Source: Taudactylus pleione
Lineage: Eukaryota > Chordata > Amphibia > Anura > Myobatrachidae
Direction: 5' to 3'
Assembly (NCBI GenBank): GCA_031769625.1
Contig: JAUIMM010002007.1
Span: 394,447-458,446, forward strand
Length of the DNA stretch: 64,000 bases
Under the pieces are notes generated by a model. That model did no database searches, was not told the origin of the DNA, and worked only from the letters and a program-made list of their open reading frames with translations. A program made the position numbers and the translations under genes. Position 1 is the first letter of the stretch; every line of letters starts with the position of its first letter. Below, one piece after another: positions 31,701-45,760 of the stretch.

Positions 31701-34700
31701 ACCCATATGAAAAATTCTGTAATCCCCGAACCTTAAAAATCGGCCAAAAATTTTTTTCTTCAAAAATCCCCAAATTCTGCTGAAAACTTTTAGAAAACCT
31801 TAAAAAAGATTTGCTGTGGTGACAGAAGTTGATTTTGGTGCTTAATTTTGACACAGAACCATCCAGAAAGAAATTTACCCGTATGAAAAATTCGGTAAGC
31901 CCCGGACCTTAAAAATCGGCCAAAAATTTTTTTCTTCAAAAATCCCCAAATTCTGCTGAAAACTTTCAGTAAACCTTAAAAAAGATTTGGTGCGGTGACA
32001 GAAGTTGATTTTGGTGCTTAATTTTGACACTGAACTCTCAAGAAAGAATTTACCCGTATGAAACATTCTGTAAGCCCTGGACCTTAAAAATCAGCCAAAA
32101 AATGTTTTCTTCAAAAATCCCCAAATTCTGCTTAAAATTTTCAGTAAACCTTAAATAAGATTTGCTGCGGTGACAGAAGTTGATTTTGGTGCTTAATTTT
32201 GACACAGAACCCTCCAGAAAGATATTTACCCATATGAAAAATTCTGTAAGCTCCGGACCTTAAAAATCGGCCAAAATTTTTTTCTTCAAAAATCCCCAAA
32301 TTCTCATTAAAACTTTCAGTAAACCTTAAAAAAGATTTGGTGCGGTGACAGAAGTTGATTTTGGTGCTTAATTTTGACACAGAACCCTCCAGAAAGATAT
32401 TTACCCGTATGAAAAAATCTGTAAGCCCCGAACCTTAAAAATCGGCCAAAAATTTTTTTCTTCAAAAATCCCCAAATTCTGCTGAAAACTTTTAGAAAAC
32501 CTTAAAAAAGATTTGCTGTGGTGACAGAAGTTGATTTTGGTGCTTAATTTTGACACAGAACCATCCAGAAAGAAATTTACCCGTATGAAAAATTCGGTAA
32601 GCCCCGGACCTTAAAAATCGGCCAAAAATTTTTCTCTTCAAAAATCCCCAAATTCTGCTTAAAACTTTCAGTAAACCTTAAAAAAGATTTGCTGCGGTGA
32701 CAGAAGTTGATTTTGGTGCTTAATTTTGACACTGAACCCTCCAGAAAGATATTTACCAGTATGAAAAAATCTGTAAGCCCCGGACCTTAAAAATCGGCCA
32801 AAAATCTTTTTCTTCAAAAATCCCCAAATTCTGCTTAAAACTTTCAGTAAACCTTAAAAAAGATTTGGTGCGGTGACAGAAGTTGATTTTGGTGCTTAAT
32901 TTTGACACAGAACTCTCAAGAAAGAATTTACCGGTATGAAAAATTCTGTAAGCCCCGGACCTTAAAAATCGGCCAAAAATTTTTTTCTTCAAAAATCCCC
33001 AAATTCTGCTTAAAACTTTCAGTAAACCTTAAATAAGATTTGGTGCGGTGACAGAAGTTGATTTTGGTGCTTAATTTTGACACAGAACTCTCAAGAAAGA
33101 ATTTACCCGTATGAAAAATTCTGTAAGCCCCGCCCCTTAAAAATCGGCCAAAAAATTTTTTCTTCAAAAATCCCCAAATTCTGCTTAAAACTTTCAGTAA
33201 ACCTTAAAAAAGATTTGGTGCGGTGACAGAAGTTGATTTTGGTGCTTAATTTTGACACAGAACTCTCAAGAAAGAATTTACCGGTATGAAAAATTCTGTA
33301 AGCCCCGGACCTTAAAAATCGGCCAAAAATTTTTTTCTTCAAAAATCCCCAAATTCTGCTTAAAACTTTCAGTAAACCTTAAATAAGATTTGGTGCGGTG
33401 ACAGAAGTTGATTTTGGTGCTTAATTTTGACACAGAACTCTCAAGAAAGAATTTACCCGTATGAAAAATTCTGTAAGCCCCGCCCCTTAAAAATCGGCCA
33501 AAAAATTTTTTCTTCAAAAATCCCCAAATTCTGCTTAAAACTTTCAGTAAACCTTAAATAAGATTTGGTGCGGTGACAGAAGTTGATTTTGGTGCTTAAT
33601 TTTGACACAGAACTCTCAAGAAAGAATTTACCCGTATGAAAAATTCTGTAAGCCCCGCCCCTTAAAAATCGGCCAAAAAATTTTTCTTCAAAAATCCCCA
33701 AATTCTGCTTAAAACTTTCAGTAAACCTTAAAAAAGATTTGCTGCGGTGACAAAAGTTGATTTTGGTGCTTAATTTTGACACTGAACCCTCCAGAAAGAT
33801 ATTTACCAGTATGAAAAAATCTGTAAGCCCCGGACCTTAAAAATCGGCCAAAAATCTTTTTCTTCAAAAATCCCCAAATTCTGCTTAAAACTTTCAGTAA
33901 ACCTTAAAAAAGATTTGGTGCGGTGACAGAAGTTGATTTTGGTGCTTAATTTTGACACAGAACCCTCCAGAAAGATATATACCCGTATGAAAAATTCTGT
34001 AAGCCCCGAACCTTAAAAATCGGCCAAAAATTTTTTTCTTCAAAAATCCCCAAATTCTGCTGAAAACTTTTAGAAAACCTTAAAAAAGATTTGCTGTGGT
34101 GACAGAAGTTGATTTTGGTGCTTAATTTTGACACAGAACCATCCAGAAAGAAATTTACCCGTATGAAAAATTCGGTAAGCCCCGGACCTTAAAAATCGGC
34201 CAAAGATTTTTTTCTTCAAAAATCCCCAAATTCTGCTGAAAACTTTCAATAAACCTTAAAAAAGATTTGGTGCGGTGACAGAAGTTGATTTTGGTGCTTA
34301 ATTTTGACACTGAACTCTCAAGAAAGAATTTACCCGTATGAAAAATTCTGTAAGCCCCGGACCTTAAAAATCGGCCAAAAATTTTTTTCTTCAAAAATCC
34401 CCAAATTCTGCTTAAAACTTTCAGTAAACCTTAAAAAAGATTTGGTGCGGTGACAGAAGTTGATTTTGGTGCTTAATTTTGACACAGAACTCTCAAGAAA
34501 GAATTTACCCGTATGAAAAATTCTGTAAGCCCTGGACCTTAAAAATCAGCCAAAAAATGTTTTCTTCAAAAATCCCCAAATTCTGCTTAAAACTTTCAGT
34601 AAACCTTAAATAAGATTTGCTGCGGTGACAGAAGTTGATTTTGGTGCTTAATTTTGACACAGAACCCTCCAGAAAGATATTTACCCATATGAAAAATTCT

Positions 34701-35667
34701 GTAAGCTCCGGACCTTAAAAATCGGCCAAAAATTTTTTTCTTCAAAAATCCCCAAATTCTGCTTAAAACTTTCAGTAAACCTTAAAAAAGATTTGCTGCG
34801 GTGACAGAAGTTGATTTTGGTGCTTAATTTTGACACAGAACCCTCCAGAAAGATATTTACCCATATGAAAAATTCTGTAAGCCCAGACCTTAAAAATCGG
34901 GCAAAAATTTTTTTCTTCAAAAATCCCCAAATTCTGCTTAAAACTTTCAGTAAACATTAAAAAAGATTTGATGCGGTGACAAAAGTTGATTTTGGTGCTT
35001 TATTTTGACACAGAACCCTCCAGAAAGATATTTACCCATATGAAAAATTCTGTAAGCTCTGGACCTTAAAAATCGGCCAAAAATTTTTTTCTTCAAAAAT
35101 CCCCAAATTCTCCTTAAAACTTTCAGTAAACATTAAAAAAGATTTGCTGCGGTGACAGAAGTTGATTTTGGTGCTTTATTTTGACACAGAACCCTCCAGA
35201 AAGATATTTACCCGTATGAAAAATTCTGTAAGCCCCGGACCTTAAAAATCGGCCAAAATTTTTTTCTTCAAAAATCCCCAAATTCTGCTGAAAACTTTCA
35301 GAAAACCTTAAAAAAGATTTGCTGCGGTGACAGAAGTTGATTTTGGTGCTTAATTTTGACATAGAACCATCCAGAAAGATATTTACCCATATGAAAAATT
35401 CTGTAAGCCCTGGACCTTAAAAATCGGCCAAAATTTTTTTTCTTCAAAAATCCCCAAATTCTGCTTAAAACTTTCAGTAAACCTTAAAAAAGATTTGCTG
35501 CGGTGACAGAAGTTGATTTTGGTGCTTAATTTTGACACAGAACCCTCCAGAAAGATATTTACCCGTATGAAAAATTCTGTAAGCTCCGGACCTTAAAAAT
35601 CGGCCAAAAATTTTTTTCTTCAAAAATCCCCAAATTCTGCTGAAAACTTTCAATAAACCTTAAAAAA

Positions 35668-36804
35668 GATTTGGTGCGGTGACAGAAGTTGATTTTGGTG
35701 CTTAATTTTGACACTGAACCCTCCAGAAAGAATTTACCCGTATGAAAAATTCTGTAAGCCCTGGACCTTAAAAATCAGCCAAAAAATGTTTTCTTCAAAA
35801 ATCCCCAAATTCTGCTTAAAACTTTCAGTAAACCTTAAATAAGATTTGCTGCGGTGACAAAAGTTGATTTTAGTGCTTAATTATGACACAGAACCCTCCA
35901 GAAAGAAATTTACCCGTATGAAAAATTCGGTAAGCCCTGGACCTTAAAAATCGGCCAAAAATTTTTCTCTTCAAAAATCCCCAAATTCTGCTTAAAACTT
36001 TCAGTAAACCTTAAAAAAGATTTGCTGCGGTGACAGAAGTTGATTTTGGTGCTTTATTTTGACACAGAACCCTCCAGAAAGATATTTACCCGTATGAAAA
36101 ATTCTGTAAGCCCCAGACCTTAAAAATCGGGCAAAAATTTTTTTTCTTCAAAAATCCCCAAATTCTGCTGAAAACTTTTAGAAAACCTTAAAAAAGATTT
36201 GCTGCGGTGACAGAAGTTGATTTTGGTGCTTAATTTTGACACAGAACCCTCCAGAAAGAAATTTACCCATATGAAAAATTCTGTAAGCTCCGGACTTTAA
36301 AAATCGGCCAAAATTTTTTTTCTTCAAAAATCCCCAAATTCTCCTTAAAACTTTCAGTAAACCTTAAAAAAGATTTGCTGCGGTGACAGAAGTTGATTTT
36401 GGTGCTTTATTTTGACACAGAACCCTCCAGAAAGATATTTACCCGTATGAAAAATTTTGTAAGCCCCGGACCTTAAAAATCGGCCATAATTTTTTTTCTT
36501 GAAAAATCCCCAAATTCTGCTTAAAACTTTCAGTAAACCTTAAAAAAGATTTGCAGCGGTGACAGAAGTTGATTTTGGTGCTTAATTTTGACACAGAACC
36601 CTCCAGAAAGATATTTACCCGTATGAAAAATTCTGTAAGCTCCGGACCTTAAAAATCGGGCAAAAATTTTTTTCTTCAAAAATCCCCAAATTCTGCTGAA
36701 AACTTTCAATAAACCTTAAAAAAGATTTGGTGCGGTGACAGAAGTTGATTTTGGTGCTTAATTTTGACACTGAACTCTCAAGAAAGAATTTACCCGTATG
36801 AAAA
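35668..36804. repeat. Recurrent 1.14-kb module, copy 5 of 5
   Basis: Same monomer order and the same TTTTAGTGC change as copy 4, at an offset of 12,819 bp (73 monomers). The private change TTATGACAC near 35881 is not shared. Copies 4 and 5 are therefore more closely related to each other than to copies 1-3. Confidence 0.8.
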
Positions 36805-39632
36805 ATTCTGTAAGCCCCGCCCCTTAAAAATCGGCCAAAAATTTTTTTCTTCAAAAATCCCCAAATTCTGCTTAAAACTTTCAGTAAACCTTAAAAAAGA
36901 TTTGCTGCGGTGACAAAAGTTGATTTTGGTGCTTAATTTTGACACTGAACCCTCCAGAAAGATATTTACCAGTATGAAAAAATCTGTAAGCCCCGGACCT
37001 TAAAAATCGGCCAAAAATTTTTCTCTTCAAAAATCCCCAAATTCTGCTTAAAACTTTCAGTAAACCTTAAAAAAGATTTGCTGCGGTGACAGAAGTTGAT
37101 TTTGGTGCTTTATTTTGACACAGAACCCTCCAGAAAGATATTTACCCGTATGAAAAATTCTGTAATCCCCGGACCTTAAAAATCGGGCAAAAATTTTTTT
37201 CTTCAAAAATCCCCAAATTCTGCTAAAAACTTTCAGTAAACCTTAAAAAAGATTTGGTGCGGTGACAGAAGTTGATTTTGGTGCTTAATTTTGACACAGA
37301 ACTCTCAAGAAAGAATTTACCCGTATGAAAAATTCTGTAAGCCCCGGACCTTAAAAATCGGTCAAAAATTTTTTTCTTCAAAAATCCCCAAATTCTGCTT
37401 AAAACTTTCAGTAAACCTTAAAAAAGATTTGGTGCGGTGACAGAAGTTGATTTTGGTGCTTAATTTTGACACAGAACTCTCAAGAAAGAATTTACCCGTA
37501 TGAAAAATTCTGTAAGCCCCGGACCTTAAAAATCGGCCAAAAATTTTTTTCTTCAAAAATCCCCAAATTCTGCTTAAAACTTTCAGTAAACCTTAAAAAA
37601 GATTTGGTGTGGTGACAGAAGTTGATTTTGGTGCTTAATTTTGACACAGAACTCTCAAGAAAGAATTTACCCGTATGAAAAATTCTGTAAGCCCCGGACC
37701 TTAAAAATCGGCCAAAAATTTTTTTCTTCAAAAATCCCCAAATTCTGCTTAAAACTTTCAGTAAACCTTAAAAAAGATTTGCTGCGGTGACAAAAGTTGA
37801 TTTTGGTGCTTAATTTTGACACTGAACCCTCCAGAAAGATATTTACCAGTATGAAAAAATCTGTCAGCCCCGGACCTTAAAAATTGGCCAAAAATCTTTT
37901 TCTTCAACAATCCCCAAATTCTGCTTAAAACTTTCAGTAAACCTTAAAAAAGATTTGGTGCAGTGACAGAAGTTGATTTTGGTGCTTAATTTTGACACAG
38001 AACTCTCAAGAAAGAATTTACCCGTATGAAAAATTCTGTAAGCCCCGGACCTTAAAAATCGGCCAAAAATTTTTTTCTTCAAAAATCCCCAAATTCTGCT
38101 AAAAACTTTCAGTAAACCTTAAATAAGATTTGGTGCGGTGACAGAAGTTGATTTTGGTGCTTAATTTTGACACAGAACTCTCAAGAAAGAATTTACCCGT
38201 ATGAAAAATTCTGTAAGCCCCGCCCCTTAAAAATCGGCCAAAAATTTTTTTCTTCAAAAATCCCCAAATTCAGCTTAAAACTTTCAGTAAACCTTAAAAA
38301 AGATTTGCTGCGGTGACAAAAGTTGATTTTGGTGCTTAATTTTGACACTGAACCCTCCAGAAAGATATTTACCAGTATGAAAAAATCTGTAAGCCCCGGA
38401 CCTTAAAAATCGGCCAAAAATCTTTTTCTTCAAAAATCCCCAAATTCTGCTTAAAACTTTCAGTAAACCTTAAAAAAGATTTGGTGCGGTGACAGAAGTT
38501 GATTTTGGTGCTTAATTTTGACACAGAACCCTCCAGAAAGATATTTACCCGTATGAAAAATTCTGTAAGCCCCGAACCTTAAAAATCGGCCAAAAATTTT
38601 TTTCTTCAAAAATCCCCAAATTCTGCTGAAAACTTTTAGAAAACCTTAAAAAAGATTTGCTATGGTGACAGAAGTTGATTTTGGTGCTTAATTTTGACAC
38701 TGAACCCTCCAGAAAGATATTTACCCATATGAAAAATTCTGTAAGCTCCGGACCTTAAAAATCGGCCAAAAATTTTTTTCTTCAAAAATCCCCAAATTCT
38801 GCTTAAAACTTTCAGTAAACCTTAAAAAAGATTTGCTGCGGTGACAGAAGTTGATTTTGGTGCTTAATTTTGACACAGAACCCTCCAGAAAGATATTTAC
38901 CCATATGAAAAATTCTGTAAGCCCCAGACCTTAAAAATCGGCCAAAAATTTTTTTCTTCAAAAATCCCCAAATTCTGCTAAAAACTTTCAGTAAACATTA
39001 AAAAAGATTTGGTGCGGTGACAGAAGTTGATTTTGGTGCTTAATTTTGACACAGAACTCTCAAGAAAGAATTTACCCGTATGAAAAATTCTGTAAGCCCC
39101 GCCCCTTAAAAATCGGCCAAAAATTTTTTTCTTCAAAAATCCCCAAATTCAGCTTAAAACTTTCAGTAAACCTTAAAAAAGATTTGCTGCGGTGACAAAA
39201 GTTGATTTTGGTGCTTAATTTTGACACTGAACCCTCCAGAAAGATATTTACCAGTATGAAAAAATCTGTAAGCCCCGGACCTTAAAAATCGGCCAAAAAT
39301 TTTTTTCTTCAAAAATCCCCAAATTCTGCTGAAAACTTTTAGAAAACCTTAAAAAAGATTTGCTATGGTGACAGAAGTTGATTTTGGTGCTTAATTTTGA
39401 CACTGAACCCTCCAGAAAGATATTTACCCATATGAAAAATTCTGTAAGCTCCGGACCTTAAAAATCGGCCAAAAATTTTTTTCTTCAAAAATCCCCAAAT
39501 TCTGCTTAAAACTTTCAGTAAACCTTAAAAAAGATTTGCTGCGGTGACAGAAGTTGATTTTGGTGCTTAATTTTGACACAGAACCCTCCAGAAAGATATT
39601 TACCCATATGAAAAATTCTGTAAGCCCCAGAC

Positions 39633-41153
39633 CTTAAAAATCGGGCAAAAATTTTTTTCTTCAAAAATCCCCAAATTCTGCTTAAAACTTTCAGTAAACA
39701 TTAAAAAAGATTTGATGCGGTGACAAAAGTTGATTTTGGTGCTTTATTTTGACACAGAACCCTCCAGAAAGATATTTACCCATATGAAAAATTCTGTAAG
39801 CTCTGGACCTTAAAAATCGGCCAAAATTTTTTTTCTTCAAAAATCCCCAAATTCTCCTTAAAACTTTCAGTAAACATTAAAAAAGATTTGCTGCGGTGAC
39901 AGAAGTTGATTTTGGTGCTTTATTTTGACACAGAACCCTCCAGAAAGATATTTACCCGTATGAAAAATTCTGTAAGCCCCGGACCTTAAAAATCGGCCAA
40001 AATTTTTTTCTTCAAAAATCCCCAAATTCTGCTGAAAACTTTCAGAAAACCTTAAAAAAGATTTGCTGCGGTGACAGAAGTTGATTTTGGTGCTTAATTT
40101 TGACATAGAACCATCCAGAAAGATATTTACCCATATGAAAAATTCTGTAAGCCTTGGACCTTAAAAATCGGCCAAAATTTTTTTTCTTCAAAAATCCCCA
40201 AATTCTGCTTAAAACTTTCAGTAAACCTTAAAAAAGATTTGCTGCGGTGACAGAAGTTGATTTTGGTGCTTAATTTTGACACAGAACCCTCCAGAAAGAT
40301 ATTTACCCGTATGAAAAATTCTGTAAGCCCCGGACCTTAAAAATCGGCCAAAAATTTTTTTCTTCAAAAATCCCCAAATTCTGCTTAAAACTTTCAGTAA
40401 ACCTTAAAAAAGATTTGCTGCCATGACAGAAGTTGATTTTGGTGCTTAATTTTGACACAGAACCCTCCAGAAAGATATTTACCCATATGAAAAATTCTGT
40501 AAGCCCCGGACCTTAAAAATCGTCCAAAAATTTTTTTCTTAAAAAATCCCCAAAATCTGCTTAAAACTTTCAGTAAACATTAAAAAAGATTTGATGCGGT
40601 GACAAAAGTTGATTTTGGTGCTTTATTTTGACACAGAACCCTCCAGAAAGATATTTACCCATATGAAAAATTCTGTAAGCTCCGGACCTTAAAAATCGGC
40701 CAAAATTTTTTTCTTCAAAAATCCCCAAATTCTCATTAAAACTTTCAGTAAACCTTAAAAAAGATTTGGTGCGGTGACAGAAGTTGATTTTGGTGCTTAA
40801 TTTTGACACAGAACCCTCCAGAAAGATATTTACCCGTATGAAAAATTCTGTAAGCCCCGAACCTTAAAAATCGGCCAAAAATTTTTTTCTTCAAAAATCC
40901 CCAAATTCTGCTGAAAACTTTTAGAAAACCTTAAAAAAGATTTGCTGTGGTGACAGAAGTTGATTTTGGTGCTTAATTTTGACACAGAACCATCCAGAAA
41001 GAAATTTACCCGTATGAAAAATTCTGTAAGCCCCGGACCTTAAAAATCGGCCAAAAATTTTTCTATTCAAAAATCCCCAAATTCTGCTTAAAACTTTCAG
41101 TAAACCTTAAAAAAGATTTGCTGCGGTGACAGAAGTTGATTTTGGTGCTTAAT
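39633..41153. repeat. Segment duplicated at offset 15,453 bp (copy 2)
   Basis: Counterpart of 24,180-25,700, with the same rare changes at homologous positions. It is followed by different monomers from about 41,180 onward. Confidence 0.8.
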
Positions 41154-43999
41154 TTTGACACAGAACCCTCCAGAAAGATATTTACCCGTATGAAAAATTC
41201 TGTAAGCTCCGGACTTTAAAAATCGGCCAAAATTTTTTTTCTTCAAAAATCCCCAAATTCTCCTTAAAACTTTCAGTAAACCTTAAAAAAGATTTGCTGC
41301 GGTGACAGAAGTTGATTTTGGTGCTTTATTTTGACACAGAACCCTCCAGAAAGATATTTACCCGTATGAAAAATTTTGTAAGCCCCGGACCTTAAAAATC
41401 CGCCAAAAATTTTTTTTCTTCAAAAATCCCCAAATTCTGCTGAAAACTTTCAGAAAACCTTAAAAAAGATTTGCTGCGGTGACAGAAGTTGATTTTGGTG
41501 CTTAATTTTGACATAGAACCATCCAGAAAGATATTTACCCATATGAAAAATTCTGTAAGCCCAGGACCTTAAAAATCGGACAAAAATTTTTCTCTTCAAA
41601 AATCCCCAAATTCTGCTTAAAACTTTCAGTAAACCTTAAAAAAGATTTGATACGGTGACAGAAGTTGATTTTGGTGCTTAATTTTGACACAGAACCCTCC
41701 AGAAAGATATTTACCTGTATGAAAAATTCTGTAAGCTCCGGACCTTATAAATCGGCCAAAAAATTTTTTCTTCAAAAATCCCCAAATTCTGCTGAAAACT
41801 TTCAATAAACCTTAAAAAAGATTTGGTGCAGTGACAGAAGTTGATTTTGGTGCTTAATTTTGACACTGAACTCTCAAGAAAGAATTTACCCGTATGAAAA
41901 ATTCTGTAAGCCCTGGACCTTAAAAATCAGCCTAAAAATGTTTTCTTCAAAAATCCCCAAATTCTGCTTAAAACTTTCAGTAAACCTTAAAAAAGATTTG
42001 CTGTGGTGACAGAAGTTGATTTTGGTGCTTAATTTTGACACAGAACCCTCCAGAAAGATATTTACCCGTATGAAAAATTCTGTAAGCTCCGGACCTTAAA
42101 AATTGGCCAAAAAATTTTTTCTTCAAAAATCCCCAAATTCTGCTTAAAACTTTCAGTAAACCTTAAAAAAGATTTGCTGCGGTGACAAAAGTTGATTTTG
42201 GTGCTTAATTTTGACATTGAACCCTCCAGAAAGATATTTACCAGTATGAAAAAATCTGTAAGCCCCGGACCTTAAAAATCGGCCAAAAATCTTTTTCTTC
42301 AAAAATCCCCAAATTCTGCTTAAAACTTTCAGTAAACCTTAAAAAAGATTTGGTGCGGTGACAGAAGTTGATTTTGGTGCTTAATTTTGACACAGAACTC
42401 TCAAGAAAGAATTTACCCGTATGAAAAATTCTGTAAGCCCCGGACCTTAAAAATCGGGCAAAAATTTTTTTCTTCAAAAATCCCCAAATTCTGCTAAAAA
42501 CTTTCAGTAAACCTTAAAAAAGATTTGGTGCGGTGACAGAAGTTGATTTTGGTGCTTAATTTTGACACAGAACTCTCAAGAAAGAATTTACCCGTATGAA
42601 AAATTCTGTAAGCCCCGGACCTTAAAAATCGGCCAAAAATTTTTTTCTTCAAAAATCCCCAAATTCTGCTTAAAACTTTCAGTAAACCTTAAAAAAGATT
42701 TGGTGCGGTGACAGAAGTTGATTTTGGTGCTTAATTTTGACACAGAACTCTCAAGAAAGAATTTACCCGTATGAAAAATTCTGTAAGCCCCGGACCTTAA
42801 AAATCGGCCAATAATTTTTTTCTTCAAAAATCCCCAAATTCTGCTTAAAACTTTCAGTAAACCTTAAAAAAGATTTGGTGTGGTGACAGAAGTTGATTTT
42901 GGTGCTTAATTTTGACACAGAACTCTCAAGAAAGAATTTACCCGTATGAAAAATTCTGTAAGCCCCGGACCTTAAAAATCGGCCAAAAATTTTTTTCTTC
43001 AAAAATCCCCAAATTCTGCTAAAAACTTTCAGTAAACCTTAAATAAGATTTGGTGCGGTGACAGAAGTTGATTTTGGTGCTTAATTTTGACACAGAACTC
43101 TCAAGAAAGAATTTACCCGTATGAAAAATTCTGTAAGCCCCGCCCCATAAAAGTCGGCCAAACATTTTTTTCTTCAAAAATCCCCAAATTCTGCTAAAAA
43201 CTTTCAGTAAACCTTAAAAAAGATTTGCTGCGGTGACAAAAGTTGATTTTGGTGCTTAATTTTGACACTGAACCCTCCAGAAAGATATTTACCAGTATGA
43301 AAAAATCTGTAAGCCCCGGACATTAAAAATCGGCCAAAAATCTTTTTCTTCAAAAATCCCCAAATTCTGCTTAAAACTTTCAGTAAACCTTAAAAAAGAT
43401 TTGCTGTGGTGACAGAAGTTGATTTTGGTGCTTAATTTTGACACAGAACCCTCCAGAAAAATATTTACCCGTATGAAAAATTCTGTAAGCCCCGAACCTT
43501 AAAAATCGGCCAAAAATTTTTTTCTTCAAAAATCCCCAAATTCTGCTGAAAACTTTTAGAAAACCTTAAAAAAGATTTGCTGTGGTGACAGAAGTTGATT
43601 TTGGTGCTTAATTTTGACACAGAACCATCCAGAAAGAAATTTACCCATATGAAAAATTCGGTAAGCCCCGGACCTTAAAAATCGGCCAAAAATTTTTTTC
43701 TTCAAAAATCCCCAAATTCTGCTGAAAACTTTCAATAAACCTTAAAAAAGATTTGGTGCGGTGACAGAAGTTGATTTTGGTGCTGAATTTTGACACTGAA
43801 CTCTCAAGAAAGAATTTACCCGTATGAAAAATTCTGTAAGCCCTGGACCTTAAAAATCAGCCAAAAAATGTTTTCTTCAAAAATCCCCAAATTCTGCTTA
43901 AAACTTTCAGTAAACCTTAAATAAGATTTGCTGCGGTGACAGAAGTTGATTTTGGTGCTTAATTTTGACACAGAACCCTCCAGAAAGATATTTACCCGT

Positions 44000-45760
44000 A
44001 TGAAAAATTCTGTAAGCCCCGAACCTTAAAAATTGGCCAAAAATTTTTTTCTTCAAAAATCCCCAAATTCTGCTGAAAACTTTTAGAAAACCTTAAAAAA
44101 GATTTGCTGCGGTGACAGAAGTTGATTTTGGTGCTTAATTTTGACATAGAACCATCCAGAAAGATATTTACCCATATGAAAAATTCTGTAAGCCCAGGAC
44201 CTTAAAAATCGGACAAAAAATTTTCTCTTCAAAAATCCCCAAATTCTGCTTAAAACTTTCAGTAAACCTTAAAAAAGATTTGATACGGTGACAGAAGTTG
44301 ATTTTGGTGCTTAATTTTGACACAGAACCCTCCAGAAAGATATTTACCCGTATGAAAAATTCTGTAAGCTCCGGACCTTATAAATCGGCCAAAAAATTTT
44401 TTCTTCAAAAATCCCCAAATTCTGCTGAAAACTTTCAATAAACCTTAAAAAAGATTTGGTGCAGTGACAGAAGTTGATTTTGGTGCTTAATTTTGACACT
44501 GAACTCTCAAGAAAGAATTTACCCGTATGAAAAATTCTGTAAGCCCTGGACCTTAAAAATCAGCCTAAAAATGTTTTCTTCAAAAATCCCCAAATTCTGC
44601 TTAAAACTTTCAGTAAACCTTAAATAAGATTTGCTGCAGTGACAAAAGTTGATTTTGGTGCTTAATTTTGACACAGAACCCTCCAGAAAGATATTTACCC
44701 GTATGAAAAATTTTGTAAGCCCCGGACCTTAAAAATCGGCCATAATTTTTTTTCTTGAAAAATCCCCAAATTCTGCTTAAAACTTTCAGTAAACCTTAAA
44801 AAAGATTTGCAGCGGTGACAGAAGTTGATTTTGGTGCTTAATTTTGACACAGAACCCTCCAGAAAGATATTTACCCGTATGAAAAATTCTGTAAGCTCCG
44901 AACCTTAAAAATCGGCCAAAAATTTTTTTCTTCAAAAATCCCCAAATTCTGCTGAAAACTTTTAGAAAACCTTAAAAAAGATTTGCTGCGGTGACAGAAG
45001 TTGATTTTGGTGCTTAATTTTGACATAGAACCATCCAGAAAGATATTTACCCATATGAAAAATTCTGTAAGCCCAGGACCTTAAAAATCGGACAAAAATT
45101 TTTCTCTTCAAAAATCCCCAAATTCTGCTTAAAACTTTCAGTAAACCTTAAAAAAGATTTGATACGGTGACAGAAGTTGATTTTGGTGCTTAATTTTGAC
45201 ACAGAACCCTCCAGAAAGATATTTACCCGTATGAAAAATTCTGTAAGCTCCGGACCTTATAAATCGGCCAAAAAATTTTTTCTTCAAAAATCCCCAAATT
45301 CTGCTGAAAACTTTCAATAAACCTTAAAAAAGATTTGGTGCAGTGACAGAAGTTGATTTTGGTGCTTAATTTTGACACTGAACTCTCAAGAAAGAATTTA
45401 CCCGTATGAAAAATTCTGTAAGCCCTGGACCTTAAAAATCAGCCTAAAAATGTTTTCTTCAAAAATCCCCAAATTCTGCTTAAAACTTTCAGTAAACCTT
45501 AAATAAGATTTGCTGCAGTGACAAAAGTTGATTTTGGTGCTTAATTTTGACACAGAACCCTCCAGAAAGATATTTACCCGTATGAAAAATTTTGTAAGCC
45601 CCGGACCTTAAAAATCGGCCATAATTTTTTTTCTTGAAAAATCCCCAAATTCTGCTTAAAACTTTCAGTAAACCTTAAAAAAGATTTGCAGCGGTGACAG
45701 AAGTTGATTTTGGTGCTTAATTTTGACACAGAACCCTCCAGAAAGATATTTACCCGTATG
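44000..45760. repeat. Tandem pair of 5-monomer (879-bp) higher-order units
   Basis: A five-monomer block repeats once in direct tandem at an offset of 879 bp. Paired markers are GACATAGAACC (44142/45021), TTTGATACGGTG (44280/45159), ACCTTATAAATCGG (about 44377/45256), AGCCTAAAAATG (about 44562/45441) and TTTGCTGCAGTG (about 44630/45509). A further copy of the block lies at about 51,500-52,260. Confidence 0.85.
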
